64,000 bases of DNA. Source: Takakia lepidozioides (Eukaryota; Streptophyta; Takakiopsida; Takakiales; Takakiaceae). Where the stretch lies: assembly GCA_030704615.1 (NCBI GenBank), contig CM060732.1, forward strand, positions 29,865,053 to 29,929,052, read 5' to 3'. Position numbers and translations under genes: made by a program. A model generated the notes under the pieces. That model was not told where the DNA came from. It searched no databases and saw only the letters and a program-made list of their open reading frames with translations. Below are positions 31,973 through 44,784 of the stretch, piece by piece (position 1 is the first letter of the stretch; each line of letters begins with the position of its first letter).

Positions 31973-34428
31973 TCACCAGTAATCCCCACAAGAACAAACC
32001 CCATCTTGGAAGTGGTGAAAGCGCTTGGCATCCCGTACAACAATTGCTCGCCCAACAATCTTTGAGATGAACTTGGTAGCGGTGTGGCAGTCACCACACA
32101 CCCTAAGGTTCTTGATGACACGGATAGGGCTATCAGGGGGTGTGCTGATGAGCCCGAATGCAATTGCTAGCTTCTCACTGTGGTGGCCAAGAGAAATTTC
32201 CTTTTGCTCCTCTTCCACGTCATGCAATACAAAGCGAGTGTCAGGTTTGTATCCAGCCTTCTTCATCCCCTCAGACAATCTCTTCAGCTCAGCATGGATT
32301 TTCTCAATTTAAGGGTGCAATTTGTCTTCTATAACAAATGTATGCACCTGGTTGTCCACCTCAATGCAGCTATATCCAGCAGGCTTCTTTCTGACACCTG
32401 TGTCCTCCAGCATTTTCCTCACCTTTGCCTTATCATCCCACCTGCCAGCTGCAGCATAGATGGTTGATAGCAGCACATAAGTTGCGGCATGCTGCGGATC
32501 CAACTTGAGAAGACATTTTGCTGCACGTTCTGCTACCTCCAAATCACCATGCATTCTGCAGCCACTGAGTAAGGTTCCCCACACCGAAGCATCTGGTTTG
32601 ATTGGCATTTTGTTAATAAACTCCTCTGCCTCATCCAATCGCCCTGCACGGCCAAGGAGATCCACCATGCAGCCAAAATGCTCCATTGCGAGAGTGATGC
32701 CATGGTCCTGGCTCACGGTATAAAAGTAGTGGCGGCCCTCATCCACTAGGCCCCCATGGCTACATGCAGAGAGGAGAGATATTAAGGTTATTTTGTTGGG
32801 CTTCAAGCCTTCCTTTTGCATTTGGTCAAATAGTTCCAGGGCCTCCCTACCACCTCCATGCTGGGCATATCCTGTGATCATCGCACTCCAAGAGACCACA
32901 TTTCGTTCAGCCATGTTGTCAAACACTTGACGAGCATCTTTTATGCTCCCACATTTGGCATACATGTCAACAAAAGTATTCTCTAAGTGAATATCTGACA
33001 TATTTCCAGCTTTGATGATGTCAGCATGGACCTCTTTGCCCTTTTCCAAGGCCCCTAGGCTTCCACACGCATCAAGAACGCAAATGAAGGTCACCTGGTC
33101 GGGCATCACCCCTTCCTGTTGCATTTGCTCATAGATCTTCAAAGCTTCCTTTCCACAGCCATGCTGAGTGTAGCCTGTAATCATTGCACTCCATGAGACG
33201 ACATCCCGTCTAGCCATATTGTTAAACACTTGTTGTGCATCCTTAATGCTCCCGCATTTAACATACATATCAACAAGGGCATTATCCAAGTTAACGTATG
33301 ACACAAGTCCAGCTCTGATGATGTCAGCATGTACCCCTCTGCCCATTTCCAGGGCTACCAGGCTTGCACATGCTTTGAGAACACAAATGAATGTGACCCT
33401 GTCTGGTATCATCCCTTCCCGTTGCATTTGCTCATAGATCTTGAAAGCCCTACCACTGTCATGCTGTGCATATCCTGTGATCAGGGCGTTCCATGAGACC
33501 ACATTTCGTTGAGCCATACTGTCAAACACTTGATGTGCATCCTTCATGCTCCCACATTTGGCATACATGTCAACAAGGGTGTTCTCCAAATTAATATGTG
33601 ATGGAATACCAGCTTTCCTTATGTCATCATGAACCTCTTTACCCTTTCCCAGGGCTCCTAGGCGGGCACAGGCATTCAGAGCGCCAATGAACGTCACCCT
33701 ATTGGGTGTCACCCTTTGCAGTTGCATTTGCTTATAGATCTCAAAAGCCTCCATACCACACCCACGCTGAGCATATCCGATGATCATTGCACTCCATGAG
33801 ATCACATTTCGTTTGAGATCCAAAGTTTGCACCATCCTCACCTGCTCCCGCATTTAACATCCATGTCAGAGAGGGCAGTTTCCATGATAATGTCTGGCAC
33901 AATTCCAGCTTTGACAATGTCAGAATGGACCTCTTTGCCCCTTTCCAGAGCTCCTAGGCTGGCACAGGCATTTAGTACCGAAATGAATGTGACCCTGTTG
34001 GGTGTCACCCCTTCCTGTTGCATTTGCTCATAAAGCTTCAGAGCCTCCCTACCACACCTGTGCTTGGTATAACCTCCTATCATTATACTCCATGTAAAGA
34101 CATCTCGTTCAGGGATTTTGTCAAATACTTTGCGTGCATCCACCAAACTTGCACACTTGGCATACATATTGACAAGCGTGTTGAATAGAGAGATGTTTGG
34201 CTTGAATCCACTTTGGACAATGTGGGCATGCACCTGCTTTGCCTCTGCTAGGTCTTTCAAGTTGATGCACTCCTGCAAGAGACACACATACGTACTGGAG
34301 TCTGCCTGAAAATCTTTTTGGTTCAAAATGTGCAACGCCTCCTTCAGTCGTCCTGCCTTACATAATGTCCTCACATCCCTGCAAGTGTGAAAAGAGTTGT
34401 TGAATTCTTCTCTTGCCCCTCTTTCCAA
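31973..34428 (-). pseudogene. PLS-class PPR protein of the DYW subgroup, broken by one frameshift and one nonsense codon
   Basis: Family role: organellar RNA-binding protein, usually a C-to-U editing factor of mitochondria or plastids. The frame 34428-33838 holds the first PPR motifs (SLFNTLVNMYAKCASLVDAR). It stops after DMDVKCGSR at 33838. The array resumes one base out of frame at 33853 and runs open to 32309 through repeated modules such as MYAKCGSMKDAHQVFDSMAQ, the E and E+ regions (PDASVWGTLLSGCRMHGDLE). At 32309-32311 a TAA stands where the surrounding sequence predicts CAA (Gln, after DKLHP). In the same frame beyond it comes a complete DYW domain (32308-31973) with [19 protein letters not shown] and the terminal DYW. 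About 7 bases appear to be missing at the frameshift. No in-frame ATG lies before the first motif; upstream stop at about 34517. Two independent lesions favour a pseudogene over sequencing error. Confidence 0.8.
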
Positions 34429-34622
34429 AGCAATACTGGTGGAGGTAGAGATGCTGCCCCTGCCCCCAGTCTGACGTCCACCAAACTGTGCCTGACCTGT
34501 CCTCCTGCATCACTTAAAACTCTTGGTTACAGGGCTTTACACTAGAACTCACATTATATCCCTGAAAGCTACTGGATACATCAAAGAATCATAACTTCAT
34601 GAAGATTATCTTCTCCTACAGA
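34429..34622. other. Spacer between PPR pseudogene and uncertain gene
   Basis: An ATG in a different frame (about 34513 on the minus strand) lies upstream of the PPR frame and could be a lost start. No other feature is seen. Confidence 0.3.
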
Positions 34623-36015
34623 TTATAAGGGTAATAAGTAGGCTACTTTCATATATATAGAGGACCTTCCTATTTGTCTGTGTTGGAACCATGGAATGGT
34701 AATAAGACGATACCCATTGTAATCTTCACCTTTAGCTCCATGGTGTGCATCGACATTAGAAACATCATCAGATCTTGCTCCACTTTGTATGGCAGCTAGC
34801 TCTGCTCGAACCCAAGGAGGGTTTGACAAATTCTCAACCCAAAGGACCTCCTTCATGCGCTTGTGTCGGAAGTCTGGTGATCTTGGATTTTTCTATGAAA
34901 ACCACCAGTGGGAGCTGAGAAGCCATAGCTTCAACCACAGCATCACCAGTATATAACCACCAGAGGTCCAACAATCTTTCCAATAACATGAAATAACCTT
35001 GGACAGCTCGAAACAACCTACTTTCAAACCATGTTAACAAGGAGGGAAAACCAGCAAAAGTTTGAGAATCACTTCTGTTGCTTTTCATGACAAAGAGCAA
35101 ACTCGTCAGTCTAAGCAACTCAAGATTAAATCCAGCATCATTATGCCAACTTCATTGACAAGCCCTTCCTGACCAATTCTTTGATCTGCCAAATGAAGAT
35201 AGACCCACCTTGTCGCACCTGTTGTCCCACCACTCTGAAGCATCTGAGAAGAACTCCTGCCAGAGCAGCTCTCGGCTCATTGCTGGGCCTGTGTGCAAAC
35301 GCTACTAGGAACTAGATATTTAGCAGTTCGTAACCATCTGAGCTTGGTCGTAACTCAAACCGTGAGGGTAAAATACTCGGTGTTTCCTCGCCCGCACCCC
35401 CTCCCACCCTTCTCAAAAAATAAAGAGTATCCTACAGGGGTTGTTGCCGCAAGCAAACGGTGTGAATTCGGTATCCTTGGACACAGTATTCACCCAAAGC
35501 TCCAGAGATTTCAAAGGGAGCGTCTTGAAGGAGGACGAGGGTGTCGATCACACTTCTGAATGACCACAAATTGGCCTTCTTGAACCAGAATGCAGGTGAT
35601 GGGAGCCACATTAGCATCCAATCGATACACAAAATTTAAATAATCCAGAGAATAGGCAAAGACTTGCATGACCATACCTTTCTTCGGTCTCCCAGGAGAC
35701 TGGGGAAGCATCGTAGCCACACCTTGGAGGGAGGGTCCCCAGCTCGACGTACCAGAGCTGGTGGATGCCCATTTCAGCTCCACATCCTGACCCATTAATC
35801 TGCTGCATGATGCGAGGCCTCCACACGAAGACAGCACGCCCTCTCCTCGCCCGCCCAGGAGAGCGATAGAGCACGCTGCCACCGCTCTCCCTCCAGAGAC
35901 CCTCCTTCCGAAGAGAAACCGATCGTGAAGGGTCCGTATTATCTCGCTCAATAAAAGCACCATTGGAAGCACTGTGTGAAAGGCGCTTTATCAACATGTC
36001 ATTTGGGACCCGCAT
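34623..36015 (-). CDS. Possible multi-exon gene, divergent to MFAP1, product unrecognised
   Basis: A true ATG at 36015 opens a frame beginning MRVPNDMLIKRLSHSASNGA, which is open to a consensus-like donor (AAAG/GTATGG) at 35678. Further open pieces on the same strand lie at 35118-34834 (LFRAVQGYFMLLERLLDLWW, helical) and 34856-34623 (ending MKVAYLLPL and a stop). The pieces are in different frames and the splice sites linking them could not be settled. The start lies 426 bases from that of MFAP1 in the opposite direction, which would fit a shared promoter region. No domain is recognised. It may equally be spurious. Confidence 0.25.
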
Positions 36016-36441
36016 AAAAACTTCCAGGTGTCATACGAGGTGATATACGAGGTGGCGATTCATGAACGCCAACAATCCCTCCTTCCCATCTGTTTCGCGA
36101 GGCTCTGTGGGATTGTTTCCTTGTTCTCAGCAATCGTACAAGTGGATTGTTGCGGGTACTTTTCAAATGCAGGCATCCGCGCTCTCACTTGTTTTTATTG
36201 TGCACATGCTGGTGTGAAGGCTTGCACAGGGAACCCTAGGATTGAGGAGGGGAGAGACTAAACCCTTGGAGCGCCAGGGGGGAAGAGGAGGGAAGAAGAA
36301 TTGCGGTTGGGGGTTTGTGTATTGTTAACGAAGTGGACGTAGCTTCACTAGCTGTGGATTTTGATGTAACATTTTGATCGCACAGGAAAAGGGACCTCTC
36401 GGGTTTGGCTTGCATCATAAGGGCAGGAAAGATCAGTATCG

Positions 36442-38444
36442 ATGTCGGTGGCGGCGGGCGTCAGCGATGCCGCCATCACGGTCAGAGACAAGCTTAGAGG
36501 TAAGATAGGACAGACGAAAGTGAAGCGATATTGGCCTGGTAAAGCTCCGGAGTGGGCCGAAGAAGTTGAGGAAGAGCCAGACGTTAAGCCTTCCAAAACA
36601 GTTGCCTCGAATAGGTCGGCGGATCTAGAGAAGGTATTCTCTCTGAAGGATGAATCGGATTTTCCCCGCAAAGATGATGCTCGGCTTAAGCGGTTGGCGG
36701 AGAGTCGGAGAGACAGAGATGAGGCAGTTGCCAGGCATCGACAGATTCGGCAGGCTGAGATTGTGTCTACAAGAGAGGAGGAGAAGGCGGCCTTAGAGGC
36801 AGCTGAGTTAGAGGAAGATGAAGATGACGAGGCAATTGTTGAAAGACGGCAGCGCATTAAAGAGAAACGTCTTCAGAAACAGAGAGAGGAGGAAGCGGCT
36901 CTTGAGGAGGAGGAATTGGAAGAAGAAGACGAGGAAGATGAAGAATCAGAGTATGAGACAGATTCAGAGGAGGAGTATGGGGGCATTGCCATGATAAAGC
37001 CTGTGTTCGTGCCGAAAGCAGAGCGGGATACTATTGCTGAGCGTGAGAAGATCGAAGCGGAGGAGATAGCCTTCCAGGAAACCATGAAGAAGAAATTAGA
37101 AGAGAGGAAAGTTGAGACGAAACATCTGGTTGTAGAGGAGATCAGGAAGGAGGAGGAGATAGAGAAGAACAGGGACGCCGAGGGTGACGGAGGCGACATT
37201 GACACCGATGACGAAACAAATGAAGCAGAAGAGTATGAGGCCTGGAAAGCAAGGGAAATCGCACGCATTAAAAGGGATAGGGACGACCGAGATGCTATGG
37301 TGAAGGAGAGGGAAGAGGTAGAAAGGTTGCGGAACATGACAGAGGAGGAGAGGAGAGAGTGGGAAAGAAAGAACCCCAAACCTTTGCCATCAGCCAAGAA
37401 GAAGTGGAAATTTATGCAGAAATACTATCACAAGGGTGCCTTCTTCCAGACGGAGTCTGATGACAGGGATGGTGCCGGGGGAGATGATATATTCAGGAGA
37501 GATTTCTCTGCCCCCACAGGAGAGGACAAAATGGACAAGACAATATTACCCAAGGTTATGCAGGTTAAACATTTTGGGCGCAGTGGTCGGACAAAGTGGA
37601 CCCACCTTGTTGCTGAAGATACAACTGACTGGAATAACCCGTATGTACCTCTCCCTCCCTCCCTCTCCTCTCCTCACTTACATCCTGCCGGCTCTAGCAT
37701 AGTGTAAGTAGCATTGTCACAGATTTGGGGTAGAGTGGTGCTAGAATCAACATTGTGTTTTTGTCTCTATAGCAGCCTGTATTTCAACACTCAATCTCTA
37801 ACCCAGTGGCTGCCTGTGGGGGTTTGGTCTTACTTCCATACCCTAGTGTGTGGGCAAGTGGCCCCAAGACGATATCTCATTGGGAGTATACCCTAACCAG
37901 TTCGTCATAGCCAACATTAGCTGGGAAGGGTCCATGAGATCTGTTCCAAATCTATGCTGAGGGAGAGGGCTACAGTAGGAGTGCTGGTTGACAAATTTAA
38001 GCTTTTTAGAATGATGTCAATGCGAGCTCTTGAATCAGCATTCAATTCCCTGAAACCAGATTTTCCTCAGTTATGCACATGTGTTGTGACCATGCCATTC
38101 CCTGGTGATCCATAAACTTATTCCCAAGTATTTTCTGCAATATTTACCCTTGTCAATCAAACATAATTTGATCATTCGGAAAACCATCAGAAGACACTAG
38201 TAGAAGCTGGAAGCTAGCTGATACAAGCACGCTTATGGGCCCGGGTAGGTGGCTCTTATGGTCCTTATATAAGTGGTTTGGCATGGATTTGGAAATAATG
38301 GTACTTTGATGGTCACTGTTCATGTGCAGATGGACATACAATGATCCCCTTCGGGCGAAATATAACAACAAGATGGCAGGCATGAATCGGCCCATAGCAA
38401 AGCCAGCAGGCAGCAAGAAGCTGAAGGATTGGGAAAATGTTTAG
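36442..38444 (+). CDS. MFAP1: Microfibrillar-associated protein 1 homologue, spliceosomal protein
   Basis: Two exons, 36442-37640 and 38330-38444, joined through a donor at CCC/GTATGT and an acceptor GTGCAG/A, give 437 residues, the usual length of the family. MFAP1 is a component of the spliceosomal B complex, related to yeast Spp381, and acts in the nucleus. The N-terminus has TKVKRYWPGKAPEW. The middle (about residues 95-300) is a highly charged Glu/Lys/Arg coiled coil with an acidic run (about 150-180). The conserved C-terminal part contains MQKYYHKGAFFQ, GRSGRTKWTHLVAEDTTDW and, across the junction, NNPWTYNDPLRAKYNNKMAG, ending LKDWENV. Reading through the intron would instead give a frame ending at 37707, which lacks this conserved end. 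All frames and both splice sites are intact, so the gene looks functional. Confidence 0.92.
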
Positions 38445-40764
38445 GCTTTTATGTGCATGCAGCTTTGCTGTTTTTCTGTGAATATATTTTGCAGGATGGA
38501 CTGTAGGTGGCAACCCGGCCAAGTAAGGTCCTTGAGTTTGCACTGCAACCTGACTCTTCAGCAGTGATGGAAGCAGCTCTTCTCCTTGAGATTGGGGTTC
38601 CCCTATAGAGACCATGGCACCTTGGGACATCGAAGTCCATGCTGTGTTTAGAGATTTGAGAAAGTTCTAGCAGTCAGTAGAAGAACAGGTGCACCTTGTA
38701 ATGAACGACAGGAAGAAAGTGGATCTTCTTGTAACTGTTCGTGACAACCGCAGTCTTTGATACCCACTGCATTTCTTCATCCATTAAAGATGCTAAGATT
38801 TAAATTAAGATTGAGACGATGTTGCCCATTACAAAAATCAAGATGCCCAAGTGAAACCTGGAGACTGCTCTGGAACCCAGAATTCAACATTCAAATCTAA
38901 CGATAACATTCTGCCCAAACAAATGTTCCATTCTGAAAGAGCTCTTGTTGCTATGCATATTCTGGTGCTAGATTAACCATCCCCAAAAAGAACTCTGCAG
39001 ATGCAATACAATGCAAAAGTACTCTCTCAAGTTCCAGGCCAAATAAGGCTTTGTGATGCATCCTAGGAGAGGTAACTATATCAATAACAGAGGCTCAGCT
39101 ATGGTATCCAGCAGTGTTGTGCCTACCCACCCAAGCAGAGGAAAATGGGCTGTGCACAAAAACACAGTAACAGGAAACACAATACATAAGACAAACATAG
39201 GGTTCAAACCACCGTTGAGCGGGTATACAATTTACCCGGATATACCCCTAAAGTTACCCATTTATATCCGGACCTGCAGGTTTTGTTTACCCTTACCTGT
39301 CCTTATCAATGGTATACTTTATGTTTCCCCAGGACCCGGATGAAGGGTAAATCATCAGCATGTACCCGGACCTTAGGGTGGGTAATGTTTTTCTTGGCAG
39401 GGGTAAGAGGCTTGCTGACCTATTCTTGTGCCCATGGCTCCCTTCATTCGATTGCTCATTAAATGTATCTCAAGGACAGATCACAAATCCCAAAGCATTA
39501 CATACCAACTCGTTTCTTAGACTACCTATCTCCCAGCTCCATTGGGACCCAGCGGAATGGCCGTGGCTTATTGAGAAAAAACCAGCCCCCTTCTTCTCCT
39601 TCTCAGCTAAGTTGGATTACAAGTTCCTTTTGCCCCAATAGTACTCTCTGTCTTCTAAGCTCAATGCTAAATGGGCCCACTTCTCCATTCCTATGCAAGC
39701 ATGGAGTATTATTTGGTCTGACGTTTGGCACCCTCACAGATCTCCAAAGCTTACTGTTTTTTTATGGCGGCTTTGTCACATAATTCTCCCTGTTGCTACT
39801 AACCTACAGGATCCCCCCTGGATTTATACACCATCTGCTCAGCTCAATGTCCAGAATCGCTTGAGCACTGTTTGGTTTTTGCAGCTTCACCCAATCTATC
39901 TGGTCCAAAATTCGTTCTTTCCTCCTCCCCTAGCACTCTTTCGATTTTTCTAACCCTTCCATTCTTCTTCCATTCGTCTATTGTAATTTTTTTGGCGATG
40001 GAGGGTTACCATAGATGATGTGGTGGTCATGCAGTATTCTATTAATATATATTATATGTACTGGGTGAGTGTGGGGGCTTGGTAAGACGTGAGCACATCG
40101 CACGGCTCACGTGAACACAAAAAAACGTAGGCGTGAGCACAAAAAACGGCAATAGGGTACACAAGTTTCCACGGAATTAGAATTCACGTTAATAGAGTTC
40201 TGAAATAGCGAAATTGTTTGTTGTGTGCCTATTTCTATGCCTATCTCTGTCCCAATTCTGTTCCTGATTATGTCCATAAACCCTAAACCCTATTGTGAAA
40301 TAAACACCCCTAATGTATATGTACAAGCTCCAAGCTCCTGCAAGCTCTTAGAAATATAACCAGAGTGGAGCTCAACTACAAGGTAGTATAATTATAGCAG
40401 CGTAAGTGCAAAGACTCGATGTGTAATGCTTTGCGGGATATCCAAGCACCCGGGCAACCAATGATGCAGGAGGCCATTGCAGGTCATCCTGAAGATAACA
40501 TTGTCTGATTAACTTCTCAAAAGCATCGTCTTAGTATTGCATACTGAACATAACAAGAGCAATGAAATGAATCTCAATATGAATAGAGTTGGAATGTGAT
40601 TGCAAACAAACTGAAATAAATAGAGTTGCTCTAGAGGAATTCTCATATAAAGCATACAGATTTCTAACATTTAAAGAATGAAACGGACAGTCCATCGACA
40701 TGTACTCCATATCTCTCACACAAATATCAATTAAGGGGATGACAACCGATATACAGTTAGGTCC
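38445..40764. other. Gene desert, part 1
   Basis: Begins with the 3' flank of MFAP1. At 39190-39430 the sequence is rich in ACCCGGATATACCC/GGGTAAA motifs, which suggests a transposon relic, but no termini were found. From 39450 to 39950 there are Pro/Ser-rich plus-strand frames without support. At 40083-40150 GTGAGCACA and TCACGTGAACACA motifs occur, and similar motifs recur at 41440-41620. Confidence 0.5.
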
Positions 40765-40766
40765 AA

Positions 40767-41345
40767 ATGATCCTCACTCCTTTATAAAATGATAAAACGA
40801 TGATACAACAATATTTTGCCTATGAAATCATTTAAAAATCTATATCCAAGCAACAACCCACAAACTGTTCGTTCGTGAAATGATCTCAAAAGAGAATACC
40901 AGGTAAAAATAGATTCAAAAGAAGAAAACAAATGTAGTTTGGTGTCCTCCAGCATTAGATGATATTGACAAAGTAGTTCTATACTATTCAATTTCGCTGT
41001 CGAAATGGATTCTCGGTCTTTTATAAATCAATATTTCGCCGACGAAATTATTTCAATATTCGTGTTCACGCAAGGATCCACAAATTGTATCGTTTGTGAA
41101 ATGGTCTCAAATGAGAATATCAAGACACAATATAATCAACAGAAGACGAAAAATATAATTTCATGTCCTCCAACATTAAATGATATTGAAGGAGTAGTTC
41201 TATATTATTCAATTTTGCCATCAAAATGGATTCTCAGTCCTTCATAAATCAATATTTTAAGGACGAAATTAGTTCAATATATGTGTTCACGTGAGGACCC
41301 ACAAACTGTTTCATTTGTGAAACGATCTCAAATGAATATAACCTG
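40767..41345. repeat. Three diverged tandem units of about 221 bp
   Basis: Units begin at about 40767, 40988 and 41209. Shared landmarks include TTTATAAATCAATATTT, CCACAAACTGTT, GTGAAATGGTCTCAAA-like segments and CATTAAATGATATTGA, each recurring about 221 bases apart. The third unit is shorter and stops near 41345. Divergence between units is moderate, so the array is old. Confidence 0.7.
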
Positions 41346-44043
41346 AGGGTAAGGTTATCTAACAGGTTTGAGTAATTTGGTATACCCGCCAAAGTCAAAC
41401 CCTCCCTACATTATTCGACTCCAAGAAAACCGAGGTTGGTTAGCATGTGAGCAGGCTTATGCGAGTATGAGTTTGCTCACGTGAACAAAAGAGCATATTC
41501 CAAAAATTCCACAAATATTCCTAAAATGATTCCGCATCGAAACGAATGTGCGAATTGTGCTTGCGTGAGCACAATATGCTCACACAATCAGACTTGTGCT
41601 CACATGAGTACAAGCCACTCGAAGTTCGCACATAAGTAATGTGCAATAGATGTCATCTCCATCAAGGATTTTCGTTGCTTAATAGTTTCGTATTTAATCA
41701 AGTGCAGGTGACGCTCAATGCAATCCGTAATACACGAAACTATAATTTTTTCATCATGTTTTGGCCACGAAAGCATGGGTACCAACATACCGCAATAAAC
41801 ATGAAACAATTCATCAGCGAAATAAAACAACCTTACGTGGTGCCATAACTGCGAAACAAAAAAGAACTCCATCTATTTCGCCCACGAAAACATTTGATAA
41901 TGACCAAAGCAACGGTTAGAGAAGCGATAAGGAACATGCGAGATGATTATGTTTATTCTCAACTTAGCTGGATTCTCATTTCAAACAACATCTCTATCAA
42001 GTCACTACAAACTTACCACACATATGGTTTAAAACTTGATCAAAGAGCTCACAGCTTGGACAACATAAGTTCTGGAAATCCGCTCATGCTACGGTAACAT
42101 ACCTCATAGTGAGTATAGTGACTATGCACTATATCACTAACCTAAGATGGTGGTATCTAGAAGTGTGCTTTTAAGCAGTGTGCACTGCTTGCCCTCATTA
42201 GAGTACGAATCTCCTTGTTCCTTTCGTCCATCACCGAAAGGACAAGCCAGACCATGTGAAATTTCATCTGACTGTTGTTTTTCATTCAAGAAATTTCTGA
42301 GCACATTCCCCTTGCAGTCTTTGCCACTTGTGCCAAAGAAGGACAACTGTGGCACATAGGGATGACACTTATTGTGCAATTGGGGTTTCTTAGAGAACAT
42401 TGCATTCTTGATCTGAGATACCCATCTGCGGACCTGATTAGAATCATCGGAGCTGAGTTTTCAAACTGCAGCGGCCTGGTGGTTACATAGACGTTGTACT
42501 CTATTACACTAGCAAGCTGCAAATGGGCAAGCCTCTCTCAGCTCCGACACACGCAGAACCCAGCTGGGCCTGCGCAGGTACAACGGTATATTGGCTGGTC
42601 ATTCTCTATTGTGTGATGCATGTTTCTGTTTTGGGTTGGCTTTTAGGTTGTGTATGATGGTTGCAAAAACTATTGATACCTGGGTTGATATACTCCTGGT
42701 ACTGCAAAAAATTACCCCCAATTATTGATACCACGTACCCACCACTACCAAAGCAAATACTTATACCAATATTGTATTTGAAAAACCATGTCTAGCCTTT
42801 CTATCTTGTTTGTTGGGACCCAGAAACCCTATGGGGCTTACTATATATCTTTTTTTAATTCCTAACCATCATTTAATGGACAAGGCCATGCAGACTTGGG
42901 GGTTTATTGGAGTAGCAAGAAGCCATGCAAGCAAAACCCGGGAGATATTGGTGGGACATGTTGTACCCTTTGGGTAGAGAAAAGGTCAAAAATTGGTCAA
43001 CCTATGATGTGGAAGGCCTAAGTTGTGTATCACAATGAAAGGCAAAAATAAATTAACCAGACCTGTCAAATATACCACTACCCCCTCATCCAGCCCTTCC
43101 ATTTGGAAAGAAATCGCCAGATTGCACCACCCAACTTTGATGTGTGGAAAGTTTATAGAAAAAAAAGGATGATACAATTGAGTGTTTAGCCAGATCGCAT
43201 CCACAAGATGTAAGGTAGATGCCAAGGCTGTGCCATGGCCATCATAAAACCCTGCGGCGGTCAAGATTGTAGCCACTTGGCCGTCTATTGGAGCCACTCA
43301 ATGTTTAGGGACAGGTGGTGGTCAGGTGGTCGCCAGCTTCTCTCACTTGATAATTTCGACCTGTCACCAGGTCTCACTCCCTTGTGTGGTCTTCAAATTT
43401 CCAATGTTGCCCCTTATTAGCTCCATGTACTTATCAGTCGGCCCAGTTATTGCTTGTATCTTATGAGAGGTAGTGGGAGATATGTTCTTTTCAAGAACAC
43501 CTCCATTGCTTCATCCATTGCTTCAGCCCTCCCTGGAAATGGAGACAAATTAAAACAAGCCTCAAATGGCAATGGGCTATCTTGCTTTGGCAAAACATAA
43601 GAGAAACGGAAGACTGGGGAGATGACTCAACACAACACACCAATAGGTGGTGTAAGGTCTTTGACCATATTTTCTCTGTTGACTTGAACATGATGCATAT
43701 ATTATAGTCTCTCCAACAACAAACACCTGTTTCGAGTTGTTTGGCGGCAGAAGCAATCTCATTTCACTCCTGCTTGCCACACCTAATCACACTATAAGTC
43801 GCCTATTTTGCCCTATTGGAAAAACAACACAATAAATTCTTATGGGAAAAGAAACCCAGTTTTACAGGGACACCGTAGAGATTCTCCAGATTAAAAAAGT
43901 TTTTGTGGCCAGGGTCATGTTTTCCCACGAGAGGCTGAAAATGAATCTTGGCACCTAAGGGTTAATGATCTGGTTCGCCAGGTCACCCCATCAGCAGTAC
44001 ATTCAGACTGGTACTTTTCCAGCCAGGTTTTTTGAGTTGTAAC
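41346..44043. other. Gene desert, part 2
   Basis: Mostly AT-rich. The 41440-41620 stretch has several GTGAGCACA/TGCTCAC motifs that pair in opposite orientation with those at 40083-40150, so 40.08-41.62 kb could be one larger element carrying the tandem repeat. GATACC-rich sequence near 42670-42770 resembles the inside of the hAT-like element at 44044-44776. No gene is supported. Confidence 0.45.
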
Positions 44044-44776
44044 CAGTGTTGGGCGGTTCTTGCATTTGTGAAGGAACCTTCGGGTCCGGTTCCACAATTA
44101 TTTCAAGAGACAGTTCCGGATCCGGTTCCGGTTATTTTTTATTGAGCCGGTTCCGGATCCAACTTTTAAACATGGGGGCGGCGGTTAGTTACTGATAAAA
44201 ACCACAGTTCCGGTTAGGTTCCGGTTCTTTTAAAAATAAAAATATTAATAAAAATATTAATTAGATTTAAAATATTTTTGGAGATTAAATAGCATTGTAT
44301 TCACATATTTGAATTAAAATCCAACGATTTTATTAGTTTTCACTAACTGAACCGGCACCTGAACCGGCGGTTAACCTGGGTCCCGGCATACTGGTATCAG
44401 GTTTAGGACATACCAGTTGGGTATCTATAATGGTGGAAATGTTTTTTTATATACTGGTAGGAATAGGAGTATTATGACCACAAATACCATGTGGTATATA
44501 GTATCAATAGGGTATCATTCCAAGTAAATAAACAAAACAATAATATATATTATATTATATTATCTATTAAATAAATATAAATACGTATAAAATACATAGC
44601 ACATATATAATAATTTAATATAGTATTGATACCAATATAAATGAGGAAGATGGCTGGGTAGTACTGGTATCAGTACTGGTATTGAAAAATCAATAACAGT
44701 CGGGTAGGTTCTCCAATACCAGATTTATACCCAGTATTGATACCCAGGTGAAACCCTCTATACCAGTACAACACCG
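44044..44776. mobile_element. Nonautonomous hAT-type DNA transposon, 733 bp
   Basis: Flanked by a perfect 8-bp target duplication GTTGTAAC (44036-44043 and 44777-44784). The termini are short imperfect inverted repeats: CAGTGTTGGGC at the left and, read from the right end on the minus strand, CGGTGTTGTAC. The 8-bp duplication and a CA(G)TG-like end are hallmarks of the hAT superfamily. The left interior has repeated GGTTCCGG motifs and the right interior repeated ACTGGTATCAG motifs, which could be subterminal transposase-binding repeats. The centre is AT-rich and has no coding capacity. Confidence 0.7.
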
Positions 44777-44784
44777 GTTGTAAC

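Noticed and set aside
32300-32320. Restoration of the TAA in the PPR gene by U-to-C RNA editing
   Set aside because: Such editing is known in organelles of some seedless plants but is not established for nuclear transcripts.
36348-37397. Long Ser-rich minus-strand frames opposite MFAP1
   Set aside because: They are the antisense shadow of Glu/Lys-rich MFAP1 codons and have no support of their own.
39190-39430. ACCCGGATATACCC-rich stretch as a defined transposon
   Set aside because: Composition suggests a mobile element, but no terminal repeats or target duplication could be identified.
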